This document shows, in pieces, positions 56,091 to 63,099 of a stretch of 64,000 bases of DNA. Numbering within the stretch: position 1 is the stretch's first letter; every line of letters begins with the position of its first letter. A program made the translations under genes and the position numbers. The notes below the pieces were generated by a model that saw nothing but the letters and a program-made list of their open reading frames with translations, did not search any database and was not told where the DNA came from. The stretch covers positions 1 through 64,000 of the forward strand of contig NZ_VKCZ01000010.1 in the NCBI RefSeq assembly GCF_009299835.1. Direction: 5' to 3'. This DNA is from Microlunatus speluncae (GTDB lineage: Bacteria; Actinomycetota; Actinomycetes; Propionibacteriales; Propionibacteriaceae).

Positions 56091-56732
56091 TCACTCCTGA
56101 TCTTGAGGATTCGGTTGATCATGGTCCGACTCGGTTGGTCGAGGGCGGCCCGAGCCGGGGACCCAGAGCACCTCGTGCTCGGCGCCGTTGATGTAGCGGG
56201 TGAGGATGAACAACAGGTCGGACAGCCGGTTCAGGTACGTCAGCGGCAGCGGGTTCAACCGCTCGCCCTCACTCTCGCGGGCGGCCCAGCCGGTCCGCTC
56301 GGCCCGCCGGGTCACCGTCCGGGCCACATGCAGGTAGGCGGCGCCCAGCTTGCCGCCGGGCAGCACGAACGACTCCAGCTTCGGCGAGGCGGCGGCGAAC
56401 TCGTCGCACCAGGCCTCCAGCCGGTCCACGGACTCCTGGGTGATCCGCAGCGGATGATGCTGACCCGGCCCGAGGGTGGCGCCCGGCGGCGGCACCGGGT
56501 TGGCCAGGTCGGCGCCGACGTCGAACAGTTCGTTCTGGATCAGGCCGAGCACCTCGACCGCCCGGGCCGGCAGGTCGCCGCCGGCCAGGGCCACGCCGAT
56601 GGCCGAGTTGGCCTCGTCGACGTCGCCATAGGCGGCCACCCGGAGATCGGTCTTGGCGGTCTCGGAGAAGTCGACCAGGCGGGTCTGCCCGCCGTCGCCG
56701 GTCCGGGTGTAGATCCGGGTCAGCCGGACCAT
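56091..56732 (-). CDS. ATP:cob(I)alamin adenosyltransferase, PduO type
   Basis: Makes adenosylcobalamin. About 213 residues. N-terminal [20 protein letters not shown], then [23 protein letters not shown], and the [13 protein letters not shown] helix followed by [14 protein letters not shown] are diagnostic. Start ATG 56732 gives the usual N-terminus and has GGAGG upstream; GTG 56750 is an alternative. A -10-like TAGGGT lies at 56791-56786. Adenosylcobalamin users are not in this window. Confidence 0.94.
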   Translation of the reverse strand: MVRLTRIYTRTGDGGQTRLVDFSETAKTDLRVAAYGDVDEANSAIGVALAGGDLPARAVEVLGLIQNELFDVGADLANPVPPPGATLGPGQHHPLRITQESVDRLEAWCDEFAAASPKLESFVLPGGKLGAAYLHVARTVTRRAERTGWAARESEGERLNPLPLTYLNRLSDLLFILTRYINGAEHEVLWVPGSGRPRPTESDHDQPNPQDQE

Positions 56733-56834
56733 GATCGCGCCATCCTCCACCCCGTCGTCTTCGACAGCGTCTGATCCATGATCAAACCCTACGAGGACGG
56801 GGCCGGTCGCGCACGTGCGGGTCCACGGGCCGGG

Positions 56835-57163
56835 TCATAGCCCGCTGACCAGTTCCCGGACGAGGTCGGCGGCCGGTCCGGTCCGGGCGCTCCGGAAGCC
56901 GGTGCCGGCCCACAGGTGCAGCCGGTCGGTGTCGCCGGCCCGGGCGGCGGCGCGGCGGAGCTCGCGGGTCAGTTGGTGCAGGTCCGGATACGCGTCGCGG
57001 CGACCTCCTCCCGGACGTCCGCCGCGGTCCGGTAGCCGGCGGCCAGGAACGGGAACGCGCCGGCCTCGGCGACGGTCGTGGCCAGGGCCGGGGTGCCGGC
57101 GCCGCCGGCCATCGGGGCGGCCACGAGGGGGAGTTCGGTGTCGAGCAGGCGGACCCGGGGCAT
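56835..57163 (-). pseudogene. Nitronate monooxygenase remnant with internal deletion and frameshift
   Basis: The start looks genuine (GAGGAGG before ATG 57163) and encodes LPLVAAPMAGGAGTPALATT...AAGYRTAADVREEVAATR, the N-terminal FMN-barrel beginning of nitronate monooxygenase. After about 60 residues the frame ends (TGA near 56969), but the +1-shifted frame continues straight into YPDLHQLTRELRRAAARAG and LHLWAGTGFRSARTGPAADL, the C-terminal end of the same family. About 240 middle residues are missing. Normal length is about 350 residues; only about 110 remain, so it is inactive. Confidence 0.85.
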
Positions 57164-57244
57164 GGCCGCATCCTCCTCCATCGTCTCGCCGAGGCGCGAC
57201 CGGTGCGCGTCGGTCTCGGCGACCACAGGTGGGCATGGCAAGGT

Positions 57245-58153
57245 ATGCACGTGAATCCCGTCCTGCGCCGGATCGTGCTGGCGGTCGCGGTGCTGCTGCT
57301 GGCCGGCTGCGGCACCATCCCGGTCGACGATCCGCTCAGCACCGACACCGCCGCGCCGCCGGTGGATACGCCTGCCGGCCCGGCGACTCCCTCGGGATCG
57401 GCGTCGGCCAGTCCCGCTCCGTCCACGCCGGCGCCGTCGAGCTCGGCGCCGGTCGGCCCGAACCCGCCGTCCAGCCCGGTCCCCACCGGTTCGGGATCGG
57501 CGCCGCCGTCGGCCGCGCCGACCCAGCCCGGGCCGCGGCCGCCCGGCACCGGAGTGACGACGGTGCCGCAGGGGCCGGAGACGTGTGAATACACGGCGAG
57601 CGGCCAACCCTCCAAGCCGGTGCAGCCACCGAAGAGCACCGGGATCGCCAACGCCGGTCAGCCGGTGTTCTCGATCGCCACCAACGAGGGCGAGGTGAAC
57701 CTGACGCTCGACCGGGCCAAGGCTCCGTGCACCGTGAACTCGTTCGAATCGCTGGCCCTGCAGGGATTCTTCAACGGCACGTCGTGCCCGCGCCTGGTCG
57801 ACTCCGGGATCTACGTGCTGCAGTGCGGCGACCCGACCGGCTCCGGCAACGGCAGCCCCGGGTACGAGTTCGCCGACGAGACCGACGGCACCGAGTCCTA
57901 CGTCAGCGGCGTGGTGGCGATGGCGAACGGTGGCCCGAACACCAACGGCTCCCAGTTCTTCCTGGTCTTCAACGATTCGACCGGCCTGGACGCGCTGCCG
58001 CAGAAGTACACGATCTTCGGCCGGATGGATCCGGCCTCGGTCGCGGTGGTGCAGCGGATCGCGGCCGAGGGGCAGGACGGGACCAATCCGTACGGCGGCG
58101 GGAAGCCGAACAACCCGGCCGCGATCTCGCGGGTGATCAAGGTCAAGGACTGA
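57245..58153 (+). CDS. Peptidyl-prolyl cis-trans isomerase (cyclophilin), lipoprotein
   Basis: About 302 residues. Lipoprotein signal with lipobox LLAGC (Cys at about 20), a Pro/Ser/Thr-rich linker (about 25-115), then a cyclophilin domain (about 130-300: EGEVNLTLDRAKAPCTVNSF, MANGGPNTNGSQFFLVF). The classical catalytic Arg-His-Phe positions are only partly kept (FFNGTSCPRLVDSG). GTG 57251 has a better-spaced ribosome-binding site (AAGG) than ATG 57245. Overlaps the convergent VOC-GNAT gene by 11 bp. Confidence 0.9.
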   Translation: MHVNPVLRRIVLAVAVLLLAGCGTIPVDDPLSTDTAAPPVDTPAGPATPSGSASASPAPSTPAPSSSAPVGPNPPSSPVPTGSGSAPPSAAPTQPGPRPPGTGVTTVPQGPETCEYTASGQPSKPVQPPKSTGIANAGQPVFSIATNEGEVNLTLDRAKAPCTVNSFESLALQGFFNGTSCPRLVDSGIYVLQCGDPTGSGNGSPGYEFADETDGTESYVSGVVAMANGGPNTNGSQFFLVFNDSTGLDALPQKYTIFGRMDPASVAVVQRIAAEGQDGTNPYGGGKPNNPAAISRVIKVKD

Positions 58154-58979
58154 CCGGCGCCGGTTCCAGGACGAGCTTCATCCCCTCGTGGCTGGCGACG
58201 AAACCGTGCCGGGCGTAGAACCGGTGCGCGTCGGTCCGTGACTTGTCGGTGGTCAGCTGGACCAGGCCGGCGCCGCGCTCCCGGGCCCGGTCGAGGGTCC
58301 AGCCGAGCAGCCGGCCGCCGAGGCCGCGACTCCGTTGCCCGGCGGCGATCCGGACCGCCTCGATGATCATCCGCAGCGTGCCGTGCCGGGACAGCCCGGC
58401 GATGAAGGTGAGCTGGCAGGTGCCGATGATCATGCCCTCCGCCTCGACCACGGCGAGCAGTTGGTTGGGATCGGCGTCGATCGCGGCGAAGGCGGCGCGG
58501 TAGGCGTCCGGAGTGCCGGTCTCGCGTTGCCGGCCGAGCGGGTCGTCGCGGAGCAACTCGATCACCGCCGGCACGTCAGCGGCGCGGGCCCGGCGCACGG
58601 TCACGCCGTCGCCGAGCTCCCCGGCCGGCTCGTCCGGCTGGACGAACTCGAGCCGGTTGCCGTGCGGGTCGTCGGCGTAGAACCGTTGGAAACCGGGCAA
58701 CTCATCGTCGATCCGGACCGGATGACCGGCCTCGTGCAATCGCGCGGCGACCGCGTCCAGGTCGCCGACCCGGATCGCCGGGTGGGCCTTGCGGGCCGGC
58801 CGGAAGTCCTCCTCGATGCCGAGGTGCAGCTCGTAGCCGGCGCCGCGGAACCAGCAGCCGCCGCGGGCGGCGAGGGCGGGAGGCTTGGGAATCTCGGTCA
58901 GCCCGAGCAGGTCGCCGAAGTACGCGCGCGAGGCGGCCTCGGATCCGGGCGGGCTGGCCAGCAGGACGTGATGCAGCAT
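58143..58979 (-). CDS. VOC (glyoxalase-like) and GNAT acetyltransferase fusion protein
   Basis: 278 residues. N-terminal VOC domain (about 1-115: MLHHVLLASPPGSEAASRAY, FYADDPHGNRLEF) joined to a C-terminal GNAT domain (about 125-275: VTVRRARAADVPAVIELL, acetyl-CoA loop IAAGQRSRGLGGRLLGWTL, then RFYARHGFVASHEG). GNAT relatives of this kind acetylate small toxic amines or xenobiotics; VOC domains bind or modify small electrophiles. TAGTCT lies six bases before the ATG and no Shine-Dalgarno is present, so the message is probably leaderless. Confidence 0.85.
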   Translation of the reverse strand: MLHHVLLASPPGSEAASRAYFGDLLGLTEIPKPPALAARGGCWFRGAGYELHLGIEEDFRPARKAHPAIRVGDLDAVAARLHEAGHPVRIDDELPGFQRFYADDPHGNRLEFVQPDEPAGELGDGVTVRRARAADVPAVIELLRDDPLGRQRETGTPDAYRAAFAAIDADPNQLLAVVEAEGMIIGTCQLTFIAGLSRHGTLRMIIEAVRIAAGQRSRGLGGRLLGWTLDRARERGAGLVQLTTDKSRTDAHRFYARHGFVASHEGMKLVLEPAPVSP

Positions 58980-58985
58980 GCGGAC

Positions 58986-59005
58986 AGACTATCTTGACAT
59001 CAAGA
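58986..59005 (-). promoter_or_regulatory. Operator-like palindrome and -10 of the VOC-GNAT gene
   Basis: TCTTGACATCAAGA (58992-59005), a 14-bp palindrome of the size bound by MarR-type repressors, lies directly against the -10 TAGTCT (58991-58986, minus strand). It also overlaps the stop codon of the upstream membrane-protein gene. Confidence 0.55.
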
Positions 59006-59989
59006 CACTTTGCGAGGGGTCATCAGGAGAGCCAGCAACACCGGGAACTCCAGGTAGGCGTGATAGCTGGCCAGCGCGCCGTAAAGGGCCTTGCCGGTGA
59101 AGTAGTCGGAGAGGAACAGCACGGCCAGGAACGCGCCGCCGGCCGCGCCGATGGCCCAGGTACGCCAGCCACGCAGCCACGGCACCCGGGAGTCGAAGGC
59201 CGCGGCGGCGTCCGGCGCGAACCGGGGCAAGAAGCCGACCCAGACCACGTAGTGCATGGTCTGCAGGAAGGCGAACACGACCAGCAACCGCAGCCCGACC
59301 ATGATCGACACGTCCGGCGGCGCGCTGGCCGCGATCACCTGCCGGCCGTCGCCGACGAACGCGGCCACCACGCCCGGGTCGTTGTTGATCACCAGATCGG
59401 CGGCGCCGGCCAGGATCAGCCCGGGCAGCACGATGATCCAGAGCACCTGTGACGCCCGGAAGAAGCTGCGCGCCGCCGGCCGGGGGAGGCGCCGGGCCCA
59501 CTCCCAGAGGAACACCAGCGGCACCAGGTTGTGCAGGTGGGTGAGCATCACGAAGTGGTACGCGGGCCAGCCGAACGATCCGACCGCGGCCATCGCCAGG
59601 ACCAGCAGGGCAACCGCCAGTCGCCAGCCACGGAGCCCGTACCAGCAGCCGACGCCGAGGACCAGATAGCCGAGCCCGACCTCGGCGTACTTGGCGATCA
59701 CCGGCAGATAGCCGGCCAGCAGCCGGCAGGCGACGATGCCGCTGATCAAGATCAACAGCAGGATCAGGAACCGGCCGGTCAGGATCGCGGCGAACCGGCC
59801 GGCCACGTAGCGGAGCTCCAGCACGTTGTGCAGCACGCCGAACGCGATCAACCCGAGCACGGTCACCGACAGCGGCGCTCGGACCGCCAGGGTCAGCGCG
59901 CCCGCCGCGGCCAGCACCATCAGACCGGCCAGCAGAAATCCGTTCGGGGCCCGCCCGGCGGGCGCCTCCGGCGAGCCGGCGTCCGGCAC
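59000..59989 (-). CDS. Polytopic membrane protein of unknown function
   Basis: About 329 residues from GTG 59989, with roughly nine hydrophobic segments. Recognisable features: His-rich loop HFVMLTHLHNLVPLVFLWEW and FLQTMHYVVWVGFLPRFAP, where paired His residues could bind metal or haem, but no family is assigned. The start is chosen so that the gene does not run into the divergent gene at 60030; further upstream codons are in frame but would overlap it. Confidence 0.6.
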   Translation of the reverse strand: MPDAGSPEAPAGRAPNGFLLAGLMVLAAAGALTLAVRAPLSVTVLGLIAFGVLHNVLELRYVAGRFAAILTGRFLILLLILISGIVACRLLAGYLPVIAKYAEVGLGYLVLGVGCWYGLRGWRLAVALLVLAMAAVGSFGWPAYHFVMLTHLHNLVPLVFLWEWARRLPRPAARSFFRASQVLWIIVLPGLILAGAADLVINNDPGVVAAFVGDGRQVIAASAPPDVSIMVGLRLLVVFAFLQTMHYVVWVGFLPRFAPDAAAAFDSRVPWLRGWRTWAIGAAGGAFLAVLFLSDYFTGKALYGALASYHAYLEFPVLLALLMTPRKVS

Positions 59990-60029
59990 ACTGTGGGACA
60001 GAGCGGGGGACCCGAGAAAGGGGACGGCC

Positions 60030-60464
60030 GTGGACTGGGAGTCGGTGCTGGCCTGGTGGGGCTGGTTCCTGCCCGCGTTCGTGCTGACCTTCCTCATCGA
60101 ACTGCCCGCCTACCTGCTCGGCTGGGCATCACTGGGCTGGCTGCGCCGGGGTGCCCGGGCCGCGTTGCGACCGGTGCCGGCGATCGGCCTGGTGTTCCTG
60201 CTGAACCTGATCACCCATCCGCTGCTGTGGCTGGCGAGCGGGGCGGCGCCGGGCCTGCTGGTGATCTTCGAGCTCGCCGTCGTGGCCGTCGAGGGTCTGG
60301 TCGTCGCCCTGTTGATCCGGCGGCGACTCGGGCCGCAGCGCCCGGGCAGCCGGGCCCGGCCGGAGTGGGCCTGGCTGGTGTCGCTGGGCGCGAACGCGCT
60401 CTCGGTGCTGGCCGGCATGGTGGTGTTGCGGCTGATCATGGATCTGCTCGCCGGCTCGGCCTGA
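60030..60464 (+). CDS. Small membrane protein of unknown function
   Basis: 144 residues, four predicted membrane segments (about 10-30, 50-68, 74-98, 118-142) linked by Arg-rich loops. GTG start with AAAGGGG nine bases before it. Divergent from the polytopic protein gene; the 40-bp gap must hold both promoters. Family not recognised. Confidence 0.6.
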   Translation: MDWESVLAWWGWFLPAFVLTFLIELPAYLLGWASLGWLRRGARAALRPVPAIGLVFLLNLITHPLLWLASGAAPGLLVIFELAVVAVEGLVVALLIRRRLGPQRPGSRARPEWAWLVSLGANALSVLAGMVVLRLIMDLLAGSA

Positions 60465-60596
60465 TCACCGGCGGCGGAGGTAACGGACCAGCAGCAGGGC
60501 CACGACGGCGGCGATCACCGCGAGCACGATGATGATCACGATCGGACCGAGTTGGACCTGGGGCTGCGGTGCGACGTCCAGGGGGATGAGGTTCAT
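60465..60596 (-). CDS. 43-residue single-pass membrane protein
   Basis: A short frame from ATG 60596: MNLIPLDVAPQPQVQLGP, a strongly hydrophobic helix (about 18-37, Ile/Val/Leu/Ala only), then RYLRRR, fitting an N-out/C-in anchor by the positive-inside rule. It follows the hydrolase gene by 21 bases and its stop abuts the convergent gene. No strong ribosome-binding site, but the amino-acid pattern is unlikely by chance. Confidence 0.55.
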   Translation of the reverse strand: MNLIPLDVAPQPQVQLGPIVIIIVLAVIAAVVALLLVRYLRRR

Positions 60597-60617
60597 CGGA
60601 CCATCATCGCCGGGTGG

Positions 60618-61409
60618 TCAGGATGCGGCGAGGAAGACGCGCAGGGTGGACAGGAACGCTTCCGGCTGCTCCGAGTGCACCCAGTGGCCGGCGTTCTTGA
60701 TCACCACCTTGCGCACCGCCGGGAAGAGCGCGCGCATCGGCTCCCGATCGGCATCGGTGATGTAGTCCGACCGTTCCCCGGCCAGCCAGAGCACCGGCCC
60801 ACGGTAGGGCGGCTCCGACGGGGTGGGCCAGGAGCCGACCTGGTCGAGCCGGTCGCCGAGCACGTGCAGGTTCATCTGCCAGCGCCAGGCGTCGCCGTCC
60901 CGGCGCAGATTCTGCAGCAGGAAGCCGCGGATCACCGGATCGGAGACGTACGGTTCCAGCCCGCGATCGGCCGCGGCGCGATCCGGCAGCCGGTCGAGGT
61001 CGAGCGAGCGCATGCCGCGGACGTACTGGGCGAACGGGCTTTCGCCGTCCAGCCGCACCGGCGCGGGGGAGACGTCGACGACGCAGAGCCGGCGCACCAG
61101 GTCCGGATGCCGCAGCGCCAGCATCATCGCGATCTTGCCGCCCATCGAGTGCCCGACGACGGTGACGGGCTCGTCGCCGGTGAGGCCGGCGATCCGGTCG
61201 GCGACCTGGTCGGCGAGATCGGGATAGCCGATCCGGTCGGTCCACGGGGACCGGCCGTGGTTCGGCATGTCGAGCAGCAGGCAGCGATGATCACCGGCGA
61301 GCGCCCTGGCCACCGAGGTCCAGTTCTTGCCCTGGCCGAACAGGCCGTGACAGAAGACGACCGGCGGTCCGTTCGCGCCGACGACGAGGGCGTTCAGTTC
61401 CGCGGTCAT
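60618..61409 (-). CDS. Alpha/beta hydrolase
   Basis: 263 residues. Oxyanion-hole motif FCHGLFGQGKNW (about 19-30), nucleophile elbow VVGHSMGG (about 84-91, Ser), Asp/Glu region around VLWLAGERSDYI and catalytic His in NAGHWVHSEQP (about 240-250). Resembles YbfF/ABHD11-type esterases acting on acyl esters or thioesters. Its start overlaps the stop of the upstream gene (ATGA), so it is co-translated with the zinc protein. Confidence 0.88.
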   Translation of the reverse strand: MTAELNALVVGANGPPVVFCHGLFGQGKNWTSVARALAGDHRCLLLDMPNHGRSPWTDRIGYPDLADQVADRIAGLTGDEPVTVVGHSMGGKIAMMLALRHPDLVRRLCVVDVSPAPVRLDGESPFAQYVRGMRSLDLDRLPDRAAADRGLEPYVSDPVIRGFLLQNLRRDGDAWRWQMNLHVLGDRLDQVGSWPTPSEPPYRGPVLWLAGERSDYITDADREPMRALFPAVRKVVIKNAGHWVHSEQPEAFLSTLRVFLAAS

Positions 61410-61678
61410 CGGCGTCGCCGCCAGCAGCTGGTGTGCCAGTGCCGCCGGGCCTCCAGCGGCGACTCGGCGAGCCAGCCGGCATCGTCCGGCCAGACCACCA
61501 GATGCGCGGTGCCGGGCGGGATCAGCTGATCACAGCCGGGGCAGCGGTAGGGCTTGGTCGCCTGGCCGCCGGCGATCGTCCGGACGATCCACCGGCCGTC
61601 GCCCTTGTGTTCGGCCTGCGCATGCTGGCTGCTCAGCGGCCGGGCCGGTCGCAGATGTTTGCTGGGTCGTCGGGCCAT
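61406..61678 (-). CDS. Conserved actinobacterial small zinc-ribbon-like protein
   Basis: 90 residues. Basic N-terminus and a putative metal site YRCPGCDQLIPPGTAHLVVW with HWHTSCWRRRR at the end (CxxC ... HxxxC), reminiscent of the zinc-binding parts of HNH proteins but without the nuclease His-Asn. I recall similar proteins across Actinobacteria without known function. ATG 61678 begins the conserved part; longer in-frame starts are unlikely. Confidence 0.7.
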   Translation of the reverse strand: MARRPSKHLRPARPLSSQHAQAEHKGDGRWIVRTIAGGQATKPYRCPGCDQLIPPGTAHLVVWPDDAGWLAESPLEARRHWHTSCWRRRR

Positions 61679-61794
61679 GGTCAAACGCCGGGCGAAGCAG
61701 GCTTGGGAAGGGTGGACGACCGCACCTCTGAAGTCTGCCAGACCGGCCGCCGCCGGCCGGGACCGTGTCGACCGCAGTCCTATACTCCGGCACC

Positions 61795-62217
61795 ATGCGA
61801 CGACTCCTGCTCGTTGTGCTGCTGGCCACGGTCCTGGCCGTGGCTGGTTGCTCCGGCCCACCACAACCGGTGCCGACCTCGCCGCCGCCGCTGCCGAACG
61901 ACGTCCTGGTGCAGCTCGACGATGACCTGACGGAGGCGGGCCGGGACGCGATCGAGGAGCGACTGCAGACGGCCCCCGGAGTCGGCCCGGTGACCTTCGC
62001 GACCCGGGAGCAGAACTACCAGCGGTTCCGTGAGCTCTACCGGGACCGGCCGGACCTGCTCGAGGGCGTCAGCCCCGACGACATGGCGGACACGTTCCGG
62101 GCCCGGTTCTTCGATCGGGCCGAGGCCGACTCGGCGGCCGCGGCGGTCCGCGAACTCGCCGGCGTGGCGGAGGCGTCCGTCCTGAGCCTGCCCACTCCGA
62201 CGGCGACGCCGAGCTGA
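61795..62217 (+). CDS. Lipoprotein with an FtsX-like extracellular domain
   Basis: 140 residues. Lipobox VAGC (Cys at about 19) followed by a Pro/Ser linker and a domain (about 35-125) resembling the periplasmic loop of FtsX: DVLVQLDDDLTEAGRDAIEE, TREQNYQRFRELYRDRPDLL, GVSPDDMADTFRARF. FtsX is a membrane protein that activates peptidoglycan hydrolases; here the domain is free-standing on a lipid anchor with no FtsX membrane part or FtsE beside it. TATACT (61781-61786) eight bases before ATG suggests a leaderless or very short leader. Confidence 0.8.
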   Translation: MRRLLLVVLLATVLAVAGCSGPPQPVPTSPPPLPNDVLVQLDDDLTEAGRDAIEERLQTAPGVGPVTFATREQNYQRFRELYRDRPDLLEGVSPDDMADTFRARFFDRAEADSAAAAVRELAGVAEASVLSLPTPTATPS

Positions 62218-62298
62218 TCCCGGCCCGGCGCCGGGATGATCATGCGGCCACGGCGGTGCGTCTGCGTCGGCAGGCGTCCCCGCCGGTACGGTGTCCGG

Positions 62299-63012
62299 GT
62301 GCGTTTGGTGATTGCGCGGTGCCAGGTCGACTACGCGGGCCGGTTGACGGCCCATCTGCCGATGGCCACCCGGCTGATCTTGGTCAAAGCGGACGGCTCG
62401 GTGTCCATCCACGCCGACGACCGGGCCTACAAGCCGCTGAACTGGATGAGTCCGCCGTGCAGTCTGACCGAACTCCCCGGCACGTCCGCGGACGACGGGG
62501 ACGAGGCGGTGCCGGGCCTGGAGTCGCTGGCGGCGATCTGGGAGGTGAAGAGCGGCGACGGCGAGACCCTGCGGATCGCGCTGGCCGAGGTGCTGCACGA
62601 CTCCAGTCATGAGCTGGGCGTGGATCCCGGGCTGCAGAAGGACGGGGTGGAGGCCCACCTGCAGGCACTGCTGGCGGAACACCCGGAGACCTTCGGTGCG
62701 GGGTGGACCCTGGTCCGGCGGGAATACCCGACGGCGATCGGGCCGGTCGACCTGCTCTGCCGCGATGCCGACGGCGGTTACGTCGCGGTCGAGGTCAAGC
62801 GCCGCGGGGAGATCGACGGGGTCGAGCAGTTGACCCGCTATCTCGAGTTGCTCCGCCGGGACCCACTGCTGGGCGATGTCCGCGGCGTGTTCGCAGCGCA
62901 GTTGATCAAGCCCCAGGCCAAGGTCGTCGCCACCGATCGTGGCATCGGCTGCGTCACCGTCGACTACGACCTGCTGCGCGGCCTGGACGACCCGACCGAG
63001 CGGCTCTTCTGA
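62299..63012 (+). CDS. nucS: Endonuclease NucS (non-canonical mismatch repair)
   Basis: 237 residues. Mismatch-specific double-strand endonuclease of Actinobacteria and Archaea. [20 protein letters not shown] (N-terminus), [30 protein letters not shown] and the catalytic [14 protein letters not shown]...[12 protein letters not shown] are almost those of mycobacterial NucS; the C-terminus ERLF resembles a clamp-binding tail. GTG start six bases after TACGGT and without Shine-Dalgarno, so probably leaderless. Confidence 0.95.
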   Translation: MRLVIARCQVDYAGRLTAHLPMATRLILVKADGSVSIHADDRAYKPLNWMSPPCSLTELPGTSADDGDEAVPGLESLAAIWEVKSGDGETLRIALAEVLHDSSHELGVDPGLQKDGVEAHLQALLAEHPETFGAGWTLVRREYPTAIGPVDLLCRDADGGYVAVEVKRRGEIDGVEQLTRYLELLRRDPLLGDVRGVFAAQLIKPQAKVVATDRGIGCVTVDYDLLRGLDDPTERLF

Positions 63013-63032
63013 GCCGCCGCCCCCGGACAGAC

Positions 63033-63078
63033 TTGATCCGCCCGGCCCCAGGGGTGAACCCGGGGCCGGACGGATCAA
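63033..63078. terminator. Bidirectional terminator between nucS and the coiled-coil gene
   Basis: Arms of 17 bases with one mismatch (TTGATCCGCCCGGCCCC against GGGGCCGGACGGATCAA) around a 12-base loop, in the convergent junction. Confidence 0.75.
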
Positions 63079-63099
63079 AGGGTCAGAAGTTGACCGGGC

